Assembly (NCBI GenBank): GCA_949152475.1
Contig: OX424556.1
Span: 60,904,451 to 60,968,450 of the forward strand
Reading direction: 5' to 3'
Source of the DNA: Terebella lapidaria
Lineage: Eukaryota; Annelida; Polychaeta; Terebellida; Terebellidae
Length of the DNA stretch: 64,000 bases
Part shown: piece by piece, positions 10,851 to 23,200 of the stretch
Layout of the letters: every line of letters begins with the position of its first letter
Numbering within the stretch: the stretch's first letter is position 1
Position numbers and translations under genes: made by a program
Notes under the pieces: model-generated
Databases searched by the model: none
Told to the model about the DNA's origin: nothing
Seen by the model: only the letters and a program-made list of their open reading frames with translations

Positions 10851-11815
10851 ATTATCCTAAATAAGAATACAAATTATGTCATATATGAGCCACCGTACAT
10901 GGGTCATATTCATATTTATCACACGATGTCTAATGGCCTAAATAGTCTATAAAAATATCGCAGTAACGTACACTGTAAGCAGGATTGAACGGGCAGCTGA
11001 TGCTTGGGCATCAGCACTGATTTGAATTGCTCCTGCATTTAGAATGGAATACTTTTCCTATGTCCTATTGCGGGCACCATAGACCAGGTCGAAGCCCGCG
11101 CCAATAGCTACAGGGAATTGTTGATGCCCCTGCATAATGGATACATGCAGTTATGGTTGGTTGATACTTCCATTTGGAGAAGGTTACCGTCGGTGATTTT
11201 TACGTATTGGTGTTGTTCATCAGTTATTTCCAGAGGTAACACGACAAATACTATAATACAATAATATTAGGCCGATAATTTTAGGTATATATATTATGTT
11301 TGTCATTTCGGACACGATATATGCGGTATAACATCATATTGTAGGCCTTAACTCATTTATTGACCTTAATATTTGACGGTCATGAATGAACATCTTTTCT
11401 GTGAAGCGTACACCTCCGACAAAATTGACGAACAATAGTAATCCCGTCCGACAAACAACTCAACCCATACTGTGGCGTCATGTCAATTCGACATGTTTTA
11501 CGCCAGAGTTAGTTTGTATACCTTGCGTGGTTTATACGCCTCGGGTCACATATAGAACACCTCGAACCAATGAAACATCACCAGTCTGCAAACTATACAT
11601 TCCTCTCACATTCAGTGCAATTACAATTTCGTGTTTGGTCTCACAGCCCGTAGATGATTCAAGGTAAGTGAATGCACCAAATGTACTAGATACAGTAGGT
11701 TGTGCTGCTTGTCTTGCTATAGGTACTCAGTAAAGATTAAAAAGGGACAATAAATAGTATGTTTCCAGTGTAAAAGAACTTAGGTGCACAAAAATACCAA
11801 AATTGAAGAAGAAAA
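10851..11815. other. Intergenic, no gene recognised
   Basis: Contains one 93-codon frame (11386-11667, plus) without domain features. It includes 'catatatgagccaccgtac' (about 10878), the complement of a motif flanking the element at 7420, suggesting both lie in one older repeat. Confidence 0.35.
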
Positions 11816-12690
11816 ATTAGCCCAAGGGATAAAGATAGGTTGGCATACAATTTTGATTTTAAGCATTGTAGGTGACATATGACTTTGAGATTTACCAGTC
11901 AAGGTCATCTCTGTAAATTTCAATGCCTCCATATTTCAGATTTCACGTCTGACATGTACACACTCAAAGTCATCCAAGGTCGAGATCAAGGTCATCATTA
12001 GTTGTTCCATATACGACTTTCTATATGTTCATAATGCAAACTTAAGCTCTATCTATATGCATTTCATCTGTAGAGATGAATTTGGGCATTCTTTGACCCC
12101 GAAATGGCTGTTTTGACCTTTCAAGGTCATCAAAGGTAAAATTCAAGGTCACCTCACAAATCGCCATATATGACTTCCTATTCGAAAGTGTCAATGTCTA
12201 AGCTCTATCTTCAAGCGTTCTATGAGTACAGTCCCAGCAACTCCCATTATGAAGGAAAAAAGTGCCATAAATTTTCTGAGTCCAAATTTTTTTCCAAAGG
12301 GTGAATTTTTTTTCGGCCTAAAATGGATAGTAATGCGATTTGGGGCAAAAAAAAAATGGCCGCCACACGGAGACCAGCGATTCAAGGGCAAGAAAATTTA
12401 TACACATCATAGGGTTATGTGAGGGGAGTATTATGCATAAATTAGAAAAAAAGTTACTGAACAGTTTTTGAGAAAATGGCCGTTAAGGTAAAAAATGGCC
12501 GCCATTTTGAGAAAAATGCGAAAATCAAAAAACTAAAAAATAACCTCCTGGAAATATTTTTAGGCATTTTTGTGCCAAATTTCAGGAAGATTCGACCGTA
12601 AACTTTAAAGATAACATTGTGAACGGACGACGGACGGACGACGGACGCAACGCCATGTCAAAAGGTTATCGGACCTAAGGTTCGGTAACC
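11816..12690. mobile_element. GGTTACCGG-family element
   Basis: The right end carries 'ggttatcggacctaaggttc' and 'ggtaacc' (12684-12690), preceded by the GGACGACGGACG run and 'aacgccatg'. The left end near 11830 has 'aaagataggtt', as at 7434. The interior has 'aaggtcatc..aggtaaaattcaaggtcac' related to the 134 bp unit. Non-coding. Confidence 0.6.
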
Positions 12691-12719
12691 TAAAAAATGG
12701 AGCATTTCCTCATTCCTTG

Positions 12720-13155
12720 CTTAGACGCGAAGCTCATTCAAACAACTTTGGTATGGTTGGCCAATGGGGTCACAAAATAACACCAAAAATTGTTAAGGAA
12801 GCAACGTCGTACTCTAAATTTCAATCACGACGTTACATCGTAACATAACTTGTCCCTACCGGTAATTTTTCCTCATTTCCCTTGTAGATGAACGTTACGC
12901 CGAACATTAGTTTACGACGTGACGTCGGTATTGAATCTTAGAGCACGGCGTCACGTCGTAATCAGAGTTGGCACCAATTATCTGAAAATTTACGTTTACG
13001 ACGTTATCGAAATTTAGAGTACTGCGTGTGCCGTAAGCATTTTTGGGTTAATTTTAGGCTACGACAAAACCCCGTTATTGAATTTTAGAGAACGGCGTAA
13101 CCTCGTAGTCATTTTGGGGATATAATCCCATTGGTCACTTTGGCAAAGGACCACA
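12720..13155. repeat. Repeat with ACGACGT inverted and direct motifs
   Basis: Four or so loosely repeated segments carry 'gaattttagagaacggcgta' and 'tttacgacgt.acgtc' in both orientations, for example around 12800-12860, 12900-12960 and 13000-13100. It looks like a small foldback or satellite remnant. Confidence 0.5.
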
Positions 13156-13159
13156 CCTC

Positions 13160-15025
13160 CCGTCGGATTTTAGGTACAAGTGTATTCTCCATTCCTATGC
13201 AGGCTCTTGTCTAATAGTGTCATAATCCTATCACTGGCATTGCGAGGAAATCCACCCTATCCCCTTGTTATAGTAGGCCTACTGATATGACGAGAGAGGG
13301 AAGCTTTACTTGTTGTACACTGTAATATAAAGCACATACTTGATTGTACAAGTAATCGATTATTACATATTTCAGTGATATGGATAATAACTTTATCCCT
13401 GTCCTTTCCGAGTATACTATTATATAGCCTAAATGACGAGTATATTTTTACCCGGGCAATATTTCAAAACTTGAAAAGGTTATAACAATCTACCAATTTG
13501 TAATTGGTTTTCCAAATGTGTAGATAGTCATGTCTTAAGTGGAAACTTGCCTCTTGAGTTGTGAGTAATGTCTCAAACTTACACGATGATGACTTTGCCA
13601 TCGTTAAATTAGGGCAGTATCGGCCTACCTAATGTCATGTGATGGAAGGCAATTTGGCCGTATTTAGCATCTATAGACAATATAGATAGCGAGAAACAGT
13701 GTCATCATACTACTGTTTGGAGTGGGTTCTCCCATACCTAGGGCCTACTTGTTGCATCACGCCTGGTAGGCTGTAGTGCATTGTCCCAGTAGAACTAACT
13801 CCCGATACGCTGATTGCACACCTGTATGTTGTGACCTGATGGATATGAAGTTAATAACGAGATGGCTAGCAATGTTTTGTTCCACGGTTCCACGGTCACG
13901 GGCTACCAGCAAACAATGGAAGGGGCCGTCGGAAAGTCTGGTACATTTCAAAAACAAGCCCAACGTGGGTTTGCTGGTAACCAGCTAGTAACGGGTGACC
14001 GCACCGGCCACACCTTTATGCCCCCGTTACACTGACCCGGATCAGCTCCCGACGTACCGTGGCCGGGGTCGCCGAGGATGCTGCCGGGGGTTTTCGTGAC
14101 GGAGACGAAAAGTTGTCGTGAAGTTTTCCCACCGTGATTCAGTCGGGTCTACTTCTGGGGATGGGGGATGGTGGCGAGGGTCAGCTTTCGTTGTTCCGGG
14201 GGTCCCAGGTGCTGTGGATTGCAGTATGGCATCGAGGCCTCGTCGGCACTGCTATGACATTATTTTGTCGGTGAGCCAACGGTAGTGAATGGCAAAAAGC
14301 AAAGGTTTTCGGTAGATCAAGTCCAAGACCCGACCTAGCCCCGGCATCATTCACCGAAGTCACGCTCCAGCCAAGGCGGTGACTCGGCATACCCGACATA
14401 ATAACGATAGAACTCCGGCATGACGACATAGCTGCGATGGTATTACCGTGTCAGTCATATAGGACCCAGGTCGTTTACATAAGCGCCACTACCGGACTAA
14501 CCCCGGCAATATGAAGTCGACAATATCCTGTGGGCGGGGGTGGGGGATGTGAAATAGGTATCTGTGTAACTGGGGCATCAACAATAGCCCAGACCATCGT
14601 CTATTCCCTGCAGACACAGAGATACACGCGTGGTCCAAAAACAAGAGAATGCTCACAGCATATTGTAGGACTACAATGTCACACCCCAAGTCTGTCGTGG
14701 TCTATTCGTGCACACCGAATCATTGTGTGACTCTCCAGCTCACCCACAATGAAGTTTTTTCCCGAAAATTCTGACCTCGGACTAAACCCATTGGACAACT
14801 AAAAAATCAAGCAAATGCACAGATTTGTGCGCGGGCTCAGAAATTCCACGATCGGATAATTAAGGTTGGATTGCATATACAAATCTAAAAACTGGAATGC
14901 GCCAGCTCTACATTCACACTAGCAGCTAGCCGCCAAACGTTAACTGACCCAGTTCTAGAGTGAGGTCATGTTCATGTGAATGTTCTTTTGCGCCAAATAT
15001 GAAGAAATACGGTAACAAACTATGT
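13160..15025. other. Intergenic; GC-rich island without a recognised gene
   Basis: About 13980-14540 is distinctly GC-rich ('gtggccggggtcgccgagga' and similar), unlike its AT-rich neighbours. Open frames here (13757-13963, 14181-14429, 14489-14689) lack domain or splice support. It may be an old transposon with the 'cccccgttacact' type of end, but I found no matching second end. Confidence 0.35.
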
Positions 15026-15030
15026 TTTTA

Positions 15031-16096
15031 GCTTACCGGCCCTTTGGGCCGATAAGCTATTGTCGTGGTATTTCGTCCGTCGTCCGTCGTCCGTCGTCTG
15101 TCGTCCGTCGTCCGTCCGTCGTCCGTCCGGGTCTGTAACTATTTTTTGACATGATGAATTTCCCCATAAATTTGTCAGAACATACCTTGGGCCAGTATCT
15201 AAAGACGTTTTTTAAATTTTTTTGATTGAATCGTTTTTGCCTATTTGGCGGCCATTTTTGACGAAAAATTGCCAATTTTAGACTTTGGAGGCCATTTTCT
15301 CAAAAACTATCTGATCAGTTTTGAGATTTTTGTTTCAAAACATTCCTCTCATGTACCTTTATGACGTGTATAAGTTTCGTTGCCCTTGAATCGCCGGTCT
15401 GCTTGTGGCGGCCATTTTGATTTTTTGACGGGTCGGCGAAAAAAATTTTTTTTGTCCCAAATCAAGTCACTATTCGTTTTGAGCCATTTCCAGCAAAAAA
15501 AAAAAAAATTTTTTTTTGGCCATTGAAAAATTTGTTGGACTTAGAAAATTTCACCCAAATTTCCTTCATAATGGGAGCTGTGCAGAGTAAACTCATAGAA
15601 CACTTGAAGATAGAGCCTAAGTATTGGCACATTCAAATGGGAAATCATATATTGCGGTTTGAGTGATGACCTTGAATTTGACCTTCAATGACCTTGGAAG
15701 GTCAAAACGACCTTTTTTGTAAACTCATATGAGTAAACTCATAGAAGACTTCAAAATAGAGCCTAAGTATTAGCACATTCAAATGGGAAATCATATATTG
15801 CAGTTTGAGTGATGACTTTGAATTTGACCTTCAATGACCTTGAAAGGTCAAAAACGATGAATTTTGTCTTTGATGGCCATTTTGTCAAAATCTATTCAGA
15901 CAGTTTTTCTCAAAATAATGTATATGATTCTCTTTATCTACCTTTGTGATGTGTTATTTGATTTCGTATTATAGTCCATACAGATAATGTGTTTCCAGCA
16001 ACATTTAAGAACATGTTTTGACATTTAGAGTTCAAGATCAGTGTAACAATTTATATGTTGGAAAATCAATACTCTGCGTTTCTCATGATTGCCGGT
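15031..16096. mobile_element. GGTTACCGG-family element, divergent subtype (AGCTTACCGGC ends)
   Basis: Inverted termini 'agcttaccggc' at 15031 and its complement ending at 16096. A subterminal palindrome 'ggccctttgggcc' replaces the GGACC-TAT-GGTCC of other copies, with (CGTCCGTCGTC)n following. Two copies of 'gggagctgtgcagagtaaac' / 'gatagagcctaagtatt' style segments lie inside. No transposase. Confidence 0.72.
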
Positions 16097-16489
16097 AAGC
16101 TACAGCACCCTTGGTGCTATGTTTTCTTTATAACGTTGTTGAACTTCTGCATTGACTACAAGTAGATTTCATGTCCTGAATACGCTTAAGCTGTATTATT
16201 GCTTCGAGCCGTTATATAATAGCCGAATGTATAAAGTATATAATAGCCGAGCGTAACTAATTTTGCAACCAACACAATTTTGTGATGTGTGTGGCTAGGA
16301 ATGCACATATAAGACGGTGTGTCCAAAATATAACGTATGTACATGTAGGTAACGTTAAAATACCCATATAATGAGTGTTTCACTGTTATCATAATATTTT
16401 GAACTGAATTTTAATTTTTTTCTTCTCCGACAATTAATACAGCAACAATGGCAATGTACTGATGAAACACAGATGCTGGTTAAATAGGG

Positions 16490-17452
16490 AAAAGCTACGG
16501 AAGCCCGTAGAGGCCAGAAAATGAAAGGTGTGAAAATATATTTATCTGGCGGCCGCCACTTAATTATCTGGCGGCCGCCACATAATTATCTGTAGGACGT
16601 GGCTTGAAATATGAGGAGATTCTTGTAAAGCAATATACATATAGCTAATTAGGCCCTAGTATCCAAATAAAAGTCGTGACACTGTATTAATGACAATACT
16701 GTTTTTAATGAGACAATGATATATGGGGTATTGTGGGGAGGGGGGGGGGGGTTCTTGTCATGCAAATTAATCAACAAAACTTAACTTTCACACTTAGCAT
16801 TATACAGGGATCATCAATGAATTCATGTTATTTGTTGTGGCCATGGCAACTGGGCCCTCTGCAATTATGGTTGCTACCATCGATATAAAGGGAACAAATA
16901 AAAACAGTGCATATTCGATGGTGGTGACAAATATTCGTCAAATTATCTGATTAATATTGTGTGTTCCTTTTTTTCTTAGTTTTTTCCCCTATGGATTATG
17001 TATTGAAAGTTGCCCTATGGTCCATACTACCAACCAATGACATGAAAATATGTACATTTCATCCCCCAAACAAATATTCGTTAATTTTATTGAGGCATTC
17101 TTGGGCCATATATGTTACAATATAAATCGGCATTGACCGATCAGAGTCACTTTGCATGTTACTGACGCGCACCACTCCTATGGGATGCTGGTATTCGAAG
17201 AGGGAGGGGGGGGGGGGAGAAGATTTTATTTTTTAATCCCGGGTTAGTAACTTGATAATATCGACTTAGTATATCGATAATGTATCTCAAATAAAATATT
17301 TATTTTATTTTATTTTAAAACGAATTTCTATGGATAGACCAAAATGCTGTGTTAAAGCACTAAATAACTGGCGGCCGCCAGATAATTATGTGGCGGCCAC
17401 CACTTAAATATATTTTCACACCTGGCACTAACGGTCTTCCGTAAAAAGCAGC
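16490..17452. mobile_element. Inverted-repeat element with GGCGGCCGCC termini
   Basis: The left end ('ctacggaagcccgtagaggc', 'ggtgtgaaaatatatttatc', then two 'tggcggccgcca' words) is mirrored at the right end (17365-17450). Inverted repeats are about 70-100 bp. Four near-perfect GGCGGCCGCC palindromes occur in otherwise AT-rich DNA. It also has long G runs at 16737-16751 and 17205-17218. No protein. Confidence 0.75.
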
Positions 17453-17747
17453 TTAGCTTGACGTTCTGTTGATGTGCTGTGAATCAAATCATAATCGATA
17501 TTGATCATATCAGTACCGTTCAGTCTCGTTCATCCTATACATCTGTACTCAACAATGTACCTAAAAAAGCACAATAATAAAATTAATCATACTTCCAGAT
17601 GGCGGAAGAAGAAATTCATGACTACGTACATTCACGCACCGATAGAACGTTAACCAGAGCACCATGTGACGTTTGTTCCCATTGTGCTGATTTTCTCCCG
17701 AAAACGCAATACTGTCTGTCTTGCTCCAAATGATGAAAGTTAAAGTC

Positions 17748-18424
17748 CAACTAAAGTCAGGTGGTTTTTACAACATGTTAATATCTTGATTAAGATATGG
17801 CAGTTTTAGTTGAATTTTTGGGCTAATTTCGTTGAACCGAAATAATTATTATAATGAGTATTCATGACGTCACAAGGGTAAAGTTAATTAAGGAAATGAA
17901 ACGTCTATTTTCAAACAAGTACAATGTTAATATGAACTTTATTTGACAAGTACTTTATTTGGCACGAGATATAATCAGTATTCAATTTCCAAAACTGGTT
18001 GCCGAGGTAACAATCCTCGAGATCCAACACCCTGAGTATTGAATTAGATACCTTAAAACCGGTGAAAATGTGGACAAGAGCCTTTTCTGAAATCCATTGA
18101 ATAGTTTTAAACGACGTTTTGAATACCAGTGTTAAGCCCCCTAGCAACCACGGTTGGCATGGTGACCAGACACATGGTGGGGTATATTTTCTGTTATCAT
18201 GTTTATATTCGCACTATTTAACGATAATATGCACGGATCATTAAAGAAAGGTTTTAAAAGTAGCTAATTAAAGCAACTTACTCATGTGACGTCATGAATA
18301 CTCATTATAATAGCTAATGAGCTTCATAATTCAAGCACAAATATTTTTCAAAACTTGACACAAAATTGGTAATATCTCGAGAACGGTTAAAGATATTAAG
18401 ATTCTGTAAAAGCCAGTATATTAC
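17748..18424. mobile_element. Inverted-repeat MITE with TGACGTCA near each arm
   Basis: Left 'ataatgagtattcatgacgt' (about 17852) is mirrored at 18287-18310. 'ctggtttttacagaatctta'-like ends are mirrored at 17760 and 18415. Arms are ~120 bp. Half of a related copy lies at 48173-48320. Confidence 0.72.
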
Positions 18425-18779
18425 CATTTGCATTGTCTATCGCACAAAACATCATTCTGACTTGAGTTAGACTTAAAGGATTGACTGCGGGTAACAAACC
18501 AAACCCTGTAATGAGCCGCTCTCCCATTCCTTTGAAATGTAAACATAAAGGTAACAAAATCAGCAAGACTACCAAACCTTTCTTCCTGAAACTTCATTAA
18601 CAGAGATATGTATAGCAATGGATGATGAACCGAGACATGATTCTATAAAAAGTATCACAGCGATTGTACAAATTGATGATTATAGATATCACTTTTACAC
18701 GCGTCGTATCTTCAGCGTTACAAACAAGTTGTTGTTGGTATGTAGGCCCCTACGTTTTGTTGTGTGACCATCAAATAAT

Positions 18780-19160
18780 AGATGGGCCCAAGTATCATAC
18801 ACTGCGCCTCAATACTACTCACCTAAATGAATACCATTTAATCCGTCTGTCACCCTTTTAATCCTTATTGAATATAGAGCAAGGCCCAGGATATGATACT
18901 TGGGCCAATAGATGCATATACGACTTGAATTTCTGCGAGAGGAATACAATAGGCGGATTTGGTGCACCCGAGCGCAACTCAGCAGTGAGCTTTACTAACA
19001 TTACAAGTTGTCCGCAGTAAAAAATATGGCACAAGTAGCGCACCTTACTCTGTTAATACTACTCACCCACTGAATGTAAACCATATTTAATCCGTCTGGC
19101 ACATTTTTAATCTTCATTGAATTTAGAAGAAATAGTAAGCTGCGCTACATGGGCCAAAAA
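18780..19160. repeat. Pair of diverged direct repeats
   Basis: 'atactactcacc..tgaat...ccat.tttaatccgtctg' occurs at about 18811-18850 and again at 19055-19100, each followed by 'tttttaatc.t.attgaat.tag'. They look like two old copies of one short element upstream of the SLC6 gene. Confidence 0.6.
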
Positions 19161-19589
19161 TAATCCTGCCGTTGGGCATGTTTTAGTGTACATTGTCTTT
19201 TGAGAAATAAGTTACAAAATGATACTTGAAAATGACAGTTATCAGACAATTAATCATATTTAATCAAGAATCAAGTCTCGGTTGGTGATCCTTGATGGCT
19301 ATAAGTCGCCACAGTAAATTCTGGTCCAAATGTATGTTTGCAAGTTCATGATTTTGTTACCTCTATATTTACATTACAAGTGAATGCAGAACTGGCGCGT
19401 TCCAGATTCGGGATTTTACGTGCAATTCGTCCTTAATAGCCATCGATGACATTTTTCTGCCAAACTCTTGCTTTTAATGTGGCAATCTCAATGCACACCT
19501 TTTAATAATTCTCGGATGTGGAATTGGATAGAATATAAACATTTTCACCACTTTTCCATGATTCTGTCGGAATTTTGGACTCATCATAA

Positions 19590-19755
19590 CGGCAACATAA
19601 ACATGAGCTGACTCTAACACAATGGAACATAAACATGAGCTGACTCTAACACAATGGAACATAAACATGAGCTGACTCTAACACAATGGAACATAAACAT
19701 GAGCTGACTCTAACACAATGGAACATAAACATGAGCTGACCCTAACACAATGGAA
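19590..19755. repeat. 32 bp minisatellite
   Basis: Five consecutive copies of a 32 bp unit containing 'acatgagctgactctaacac', almost without change, which implies recent expansion. It lies about 320 bases upstream of the SLC6 start codon. Confidence 0.9.
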
Positions 19756-20035
19756 TCAGGCCCGTTAGCGTTGGGGAGCTAGCTGCAGGATGTCCACTTA
19801 TAAGCCGCAGGGTGGACAGGGCTGCGCAATCTTACCGACTTTATAAATCAATGGGAAGCTGGCCCACTGCAACCTCCGCTTTCTTATGTACAACCCATAA
19901 ATAACAATGGGATACTTTGTGAACTGTTTCAAGGCTCCTTGAGAGAGGGACGACTGGAATTCTTTAGAAAATTGCCGTTCGGGTCCAAGGTGAGGGAACG
20001 AAGAGAAAGCGTCCCGAGTACACCCGACGGGAGTA

Positions 20036-20086
20036 CTGATTGGCTGAGGCTGGTGACATCACAGTGACGTCAAAAGATGGCGGCGG
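20036..20086 (+). promoter_or_regulatory. Probable SLC6 promoter / 5' leader with CCAAT box, CRE and YY1-like site
   Basis: An inverted CCAAT box ('ctgattggct', 20037-20046), a perfect CRE palindrome TGACGTCA (20065-20072) and an AAGATGGCGGC YY1-type site that overlaps the start codon at 20077 lie within 50 bases. GGCGGGAAA (E2F-like) follows inside the first codons. Close packing just before the ATG suggests a very short 5' leader. No TATA box is visible. Inferred from motif identity only. Confidence 0.45.
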
Positions 20087-20209
20087 GAAACGAGTCCGAG
20101 CGAGAGACTTGGACAAACAAGCTGGACTTCCTGCTGGCCTGTATCGGCTGCTCCGTGGGTCTGGGGAATGTTTGGAGGTTCCCATATCTCTGCTACAAGA
20201 ACGGCGGCG
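20077..20209 (+). CDS. SLC6 exon 1 (N terminus and TM1)
   Basis: Codes residues 1-44 plus one base, ending 'CYKNGG', donor GGCG|GTGAGC. Includes '[19 protein letters not shown]', the unwound TM1 region that binds sodium and substrate in the family. Confidence 0.96.
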
Positions 20210-23200
20210 GTGAGCAGACGCATCAGCAAGACTGAAATGCAATTTTGCAAGTTTCTAGGTTACCAGACCTTTTTGTCTGATAATCTATTGGTATGGCGTT
20301 GCGTCCGTCGACTGGCGTCCACATTTTTATCTTTGAAGTTTACAGTCAAACTTTTCAGAAATTTTGCAAGAGGGAGGTCCTCACGGTGGCCCTATGCTGC
20401 CAAGTAGTTTATGAACCAATCCGCCAAGTTTGAATTCCAGAAAAAGTTACCGCCGAGTTTGTAAACCAATGTGCGTAGTTCGTAAAATTAATCCGCCAAG
20501 TTTGAATTCAAAACAGTAAATTTCAGCGAGTTTGTTAACCATTCCGCCAAGTATTTAGCACGTGCGGAAACGCTTTTAGAGCGGCACAAACCATTTTAGC
20601 ACGTCACAAACATTTCTAGCACGTCACAAACCTTTCTAGCACGGCACAAACCTTTCTAGCACGGCACAAACCTTTCTAGCACGTCACAAATCTTTCTAGC
20701 ACGGCACAAACCTTTCTAGCACGTCACAAACCTTTCTAGCACGGCACAAACCTTTCTAGCACGTCACAAACCTTTCTAGCACGTCACAAACCTTTCTAGC
20801 ACGGCACAAACCTTTCTAGCACGGCACAAACCTTTCTAGCACGGCACAAACCTTTCTAGCACGTCACAAACCTAGCTTTCTAGCACGTCACAAACCTTTC
20901 TAGCACGTCACAAACCTTTCTAGCACGGCACAAACCTTTCTAGCACGGCACAAACCTTTCTAGCACGGCACAAACCTTTCTAGCACGGCACAAACCTTTA
21001 TAGCACGGCACAAACCTTTTTAACATGACACAAACCTTTCTAGCACGGCACAAACCTCTCTATCACGGCACAAACCTTTATAGCACGGCACAAACCTTTT
21101 TAACATGACACAAACCTTTCTAGCACGGCACAAACCTTTCTAGCACGTCATAAACCTTTCTAGCACGGCACAAACCTTTCTAGCACGTCACAAACCTTTC
21201 TAGCACGGCACAAACCTTTCCAGCACGGCACAAACCTTTCTAGCACGGCAAAAACCTTTCTAGCACGGCACAAACCTCTCTAGCACGTCACAAACTTTTC
21301 TAGCACGTCACAAACCTTTCCAGCACGGCACAAACCTTTCTAGCACGGCAAAAACCTTTCTAGCACGGCACAAACCTTTCTAGCACGGCACAAACCTTTC
21401 TAGCACGTCACAAACCTTTCTAGCACGGCACAAACCTTTCTTACCACCGTAGGTTTTTTTTCATTTTCGCACTTTTTCAACATGGCGGCCATTTTCGTTG
21501 AAAAGACCATCCCATTTTGGCTTTAGCAATATCATTTGCCATTTTTAGGTTACCGAACCTATGGTCCGATAACATATTGGCATGGCGTAGCGTCCGTCGT
21601 CCGTCGTCGTCAGTGTCGTCGTCGTCCGTCGTCGTCGTCCACATTTTTATCTTTTTTGTTTACGGGCGAATTTTTCTGAATTTTCGCACAAAAATGCGTA
21701 AAAATAATTCAAGAAGGAGGTATTTTTTCGTTTTTTTATTTGCGCATTTCTTTCAAAATGGCGGCCGTTTTCGACGAAAAATCCCTGATTTTGAACTTTT
21801 GCGGCCATTTTCTCAAAATCGGAGATTGAATAACGGACCCTGTTTTGTTCCCTCGAAATACTTGATCCTGGATATTGATTCTAAATCTGAGATATATTGC
21901 AAGAGAGAGTTTTTTCTTGTTTTTTTTTCAATTTCGCATTATTTAAAAAATGGCACTCAATTTCGTTGAAAAACTACCCATTTTGGACTTTGCTGGAATC
22001 TTCCAAACTTTTTGTATTGGTACCATAGGATAGTCTCCACAGGTTGATCTTTTTAGAATTTTGTATGTCTCCTTCAAAATTTTCGGCCATTTTTTAAACT
22101 TGATACATTTTTTTTGGTCACATTTTTCATCTTTTTTTACAGTAGAATCTTGTTGAAATTTTGATCCAGAATACTGAGAAATATTGCAAGAGATTTTTTT
22201 TTCTTTTCGCATTATTTTCAATATGGCTGTCGCTTCGTCGAAAAACGTTCCATTTGGGATTTAGCAATATCCAAAGTTTTCTTCTGAGACCGCCTGATGG
22301 AATCTTCCGAAACTTTGTATGTTGATAATTTTAGATTTTAAATTTCTCCTTTAATTTTTCTTTGGCGAATTTTTTAATTTAAAAACAAAGTTAATTATTC
22401 ATAATTGGAAACTTTCTAATGCAAAGTTTATATTCGAACCTTTCTGAAAGTTCGATTTTCTGAAAGAACGAGTTATTTACAATATTTTCAAAATCGCGGA
22501 TATTTTCGACAAAAACAGAAACCCCACCACTTGAAAGAATATTCGAAAACTTTGTATGATGATTATGAGATAATCTCAACAAACTGATTTCTAGTTTTAG
22601 AATTTTGAATTTCTCCTTCATTATTTCTAGCAAATTATTTTAATTTTGAAGAAAAAAAATCCATTTTTATGTTACCGGACCTATGGTCCGATAACCTATT
22701 GGCATGGCGTTGCGTCCGTCGTCCGTCGTCGTCGTCGTTGGCGTCGTCCGTCCACATTTTTATCTTTAAAGTTTACGATCGGATCTTTCTGAAATTTTGC
22801 ACAAAAATACCTAAAAATATTTCAAGAGATTTTTGATCTTCGCATTTTTTTCAAAATGGCGGCCCTTTTCACTGAAAAACGGCCAATTTCTGACTTTGGC
22901 GGCCATTTTCTCAAAAACTGTTCTGACAGTTTTGAGATTTTCATTTCAAAAGATTGCTCCCACATACCTCTGTGATGTGTATAAGTTTCGTTGCCCCTGA
23001 ATCGCCGGTCTGCGTGTAGCGGCCATTTTCATTTTCTTCACGGGTCCCAAATAGGATTTTCTCATGTTAAATTCTCGTATGCTTTATAATGGGACACATT
23101 ATGCCTAATATCTCACTTAATTAGAGACTAGGAATCAATTGTGGACACATAGGAAATGATATATGCTGATTATTGTGATGACCTTGAATTTGACCTTTCA

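Noticed and set aside
13980..14540. GC-rich island as a possible exon or CpG promoter
   Set aside because: Frames lack any domain or GT/AG-bounded coding segment, and no adjacent gene could use it as a promoter in the visible sequence.
19590..21445. Short regular repeats that might resemble CRISPR arrays
   Set aside because: The 32 bp and 20 bp repeats are head-to-tail with no spacers, in eukaryotic intron-containing DNA.
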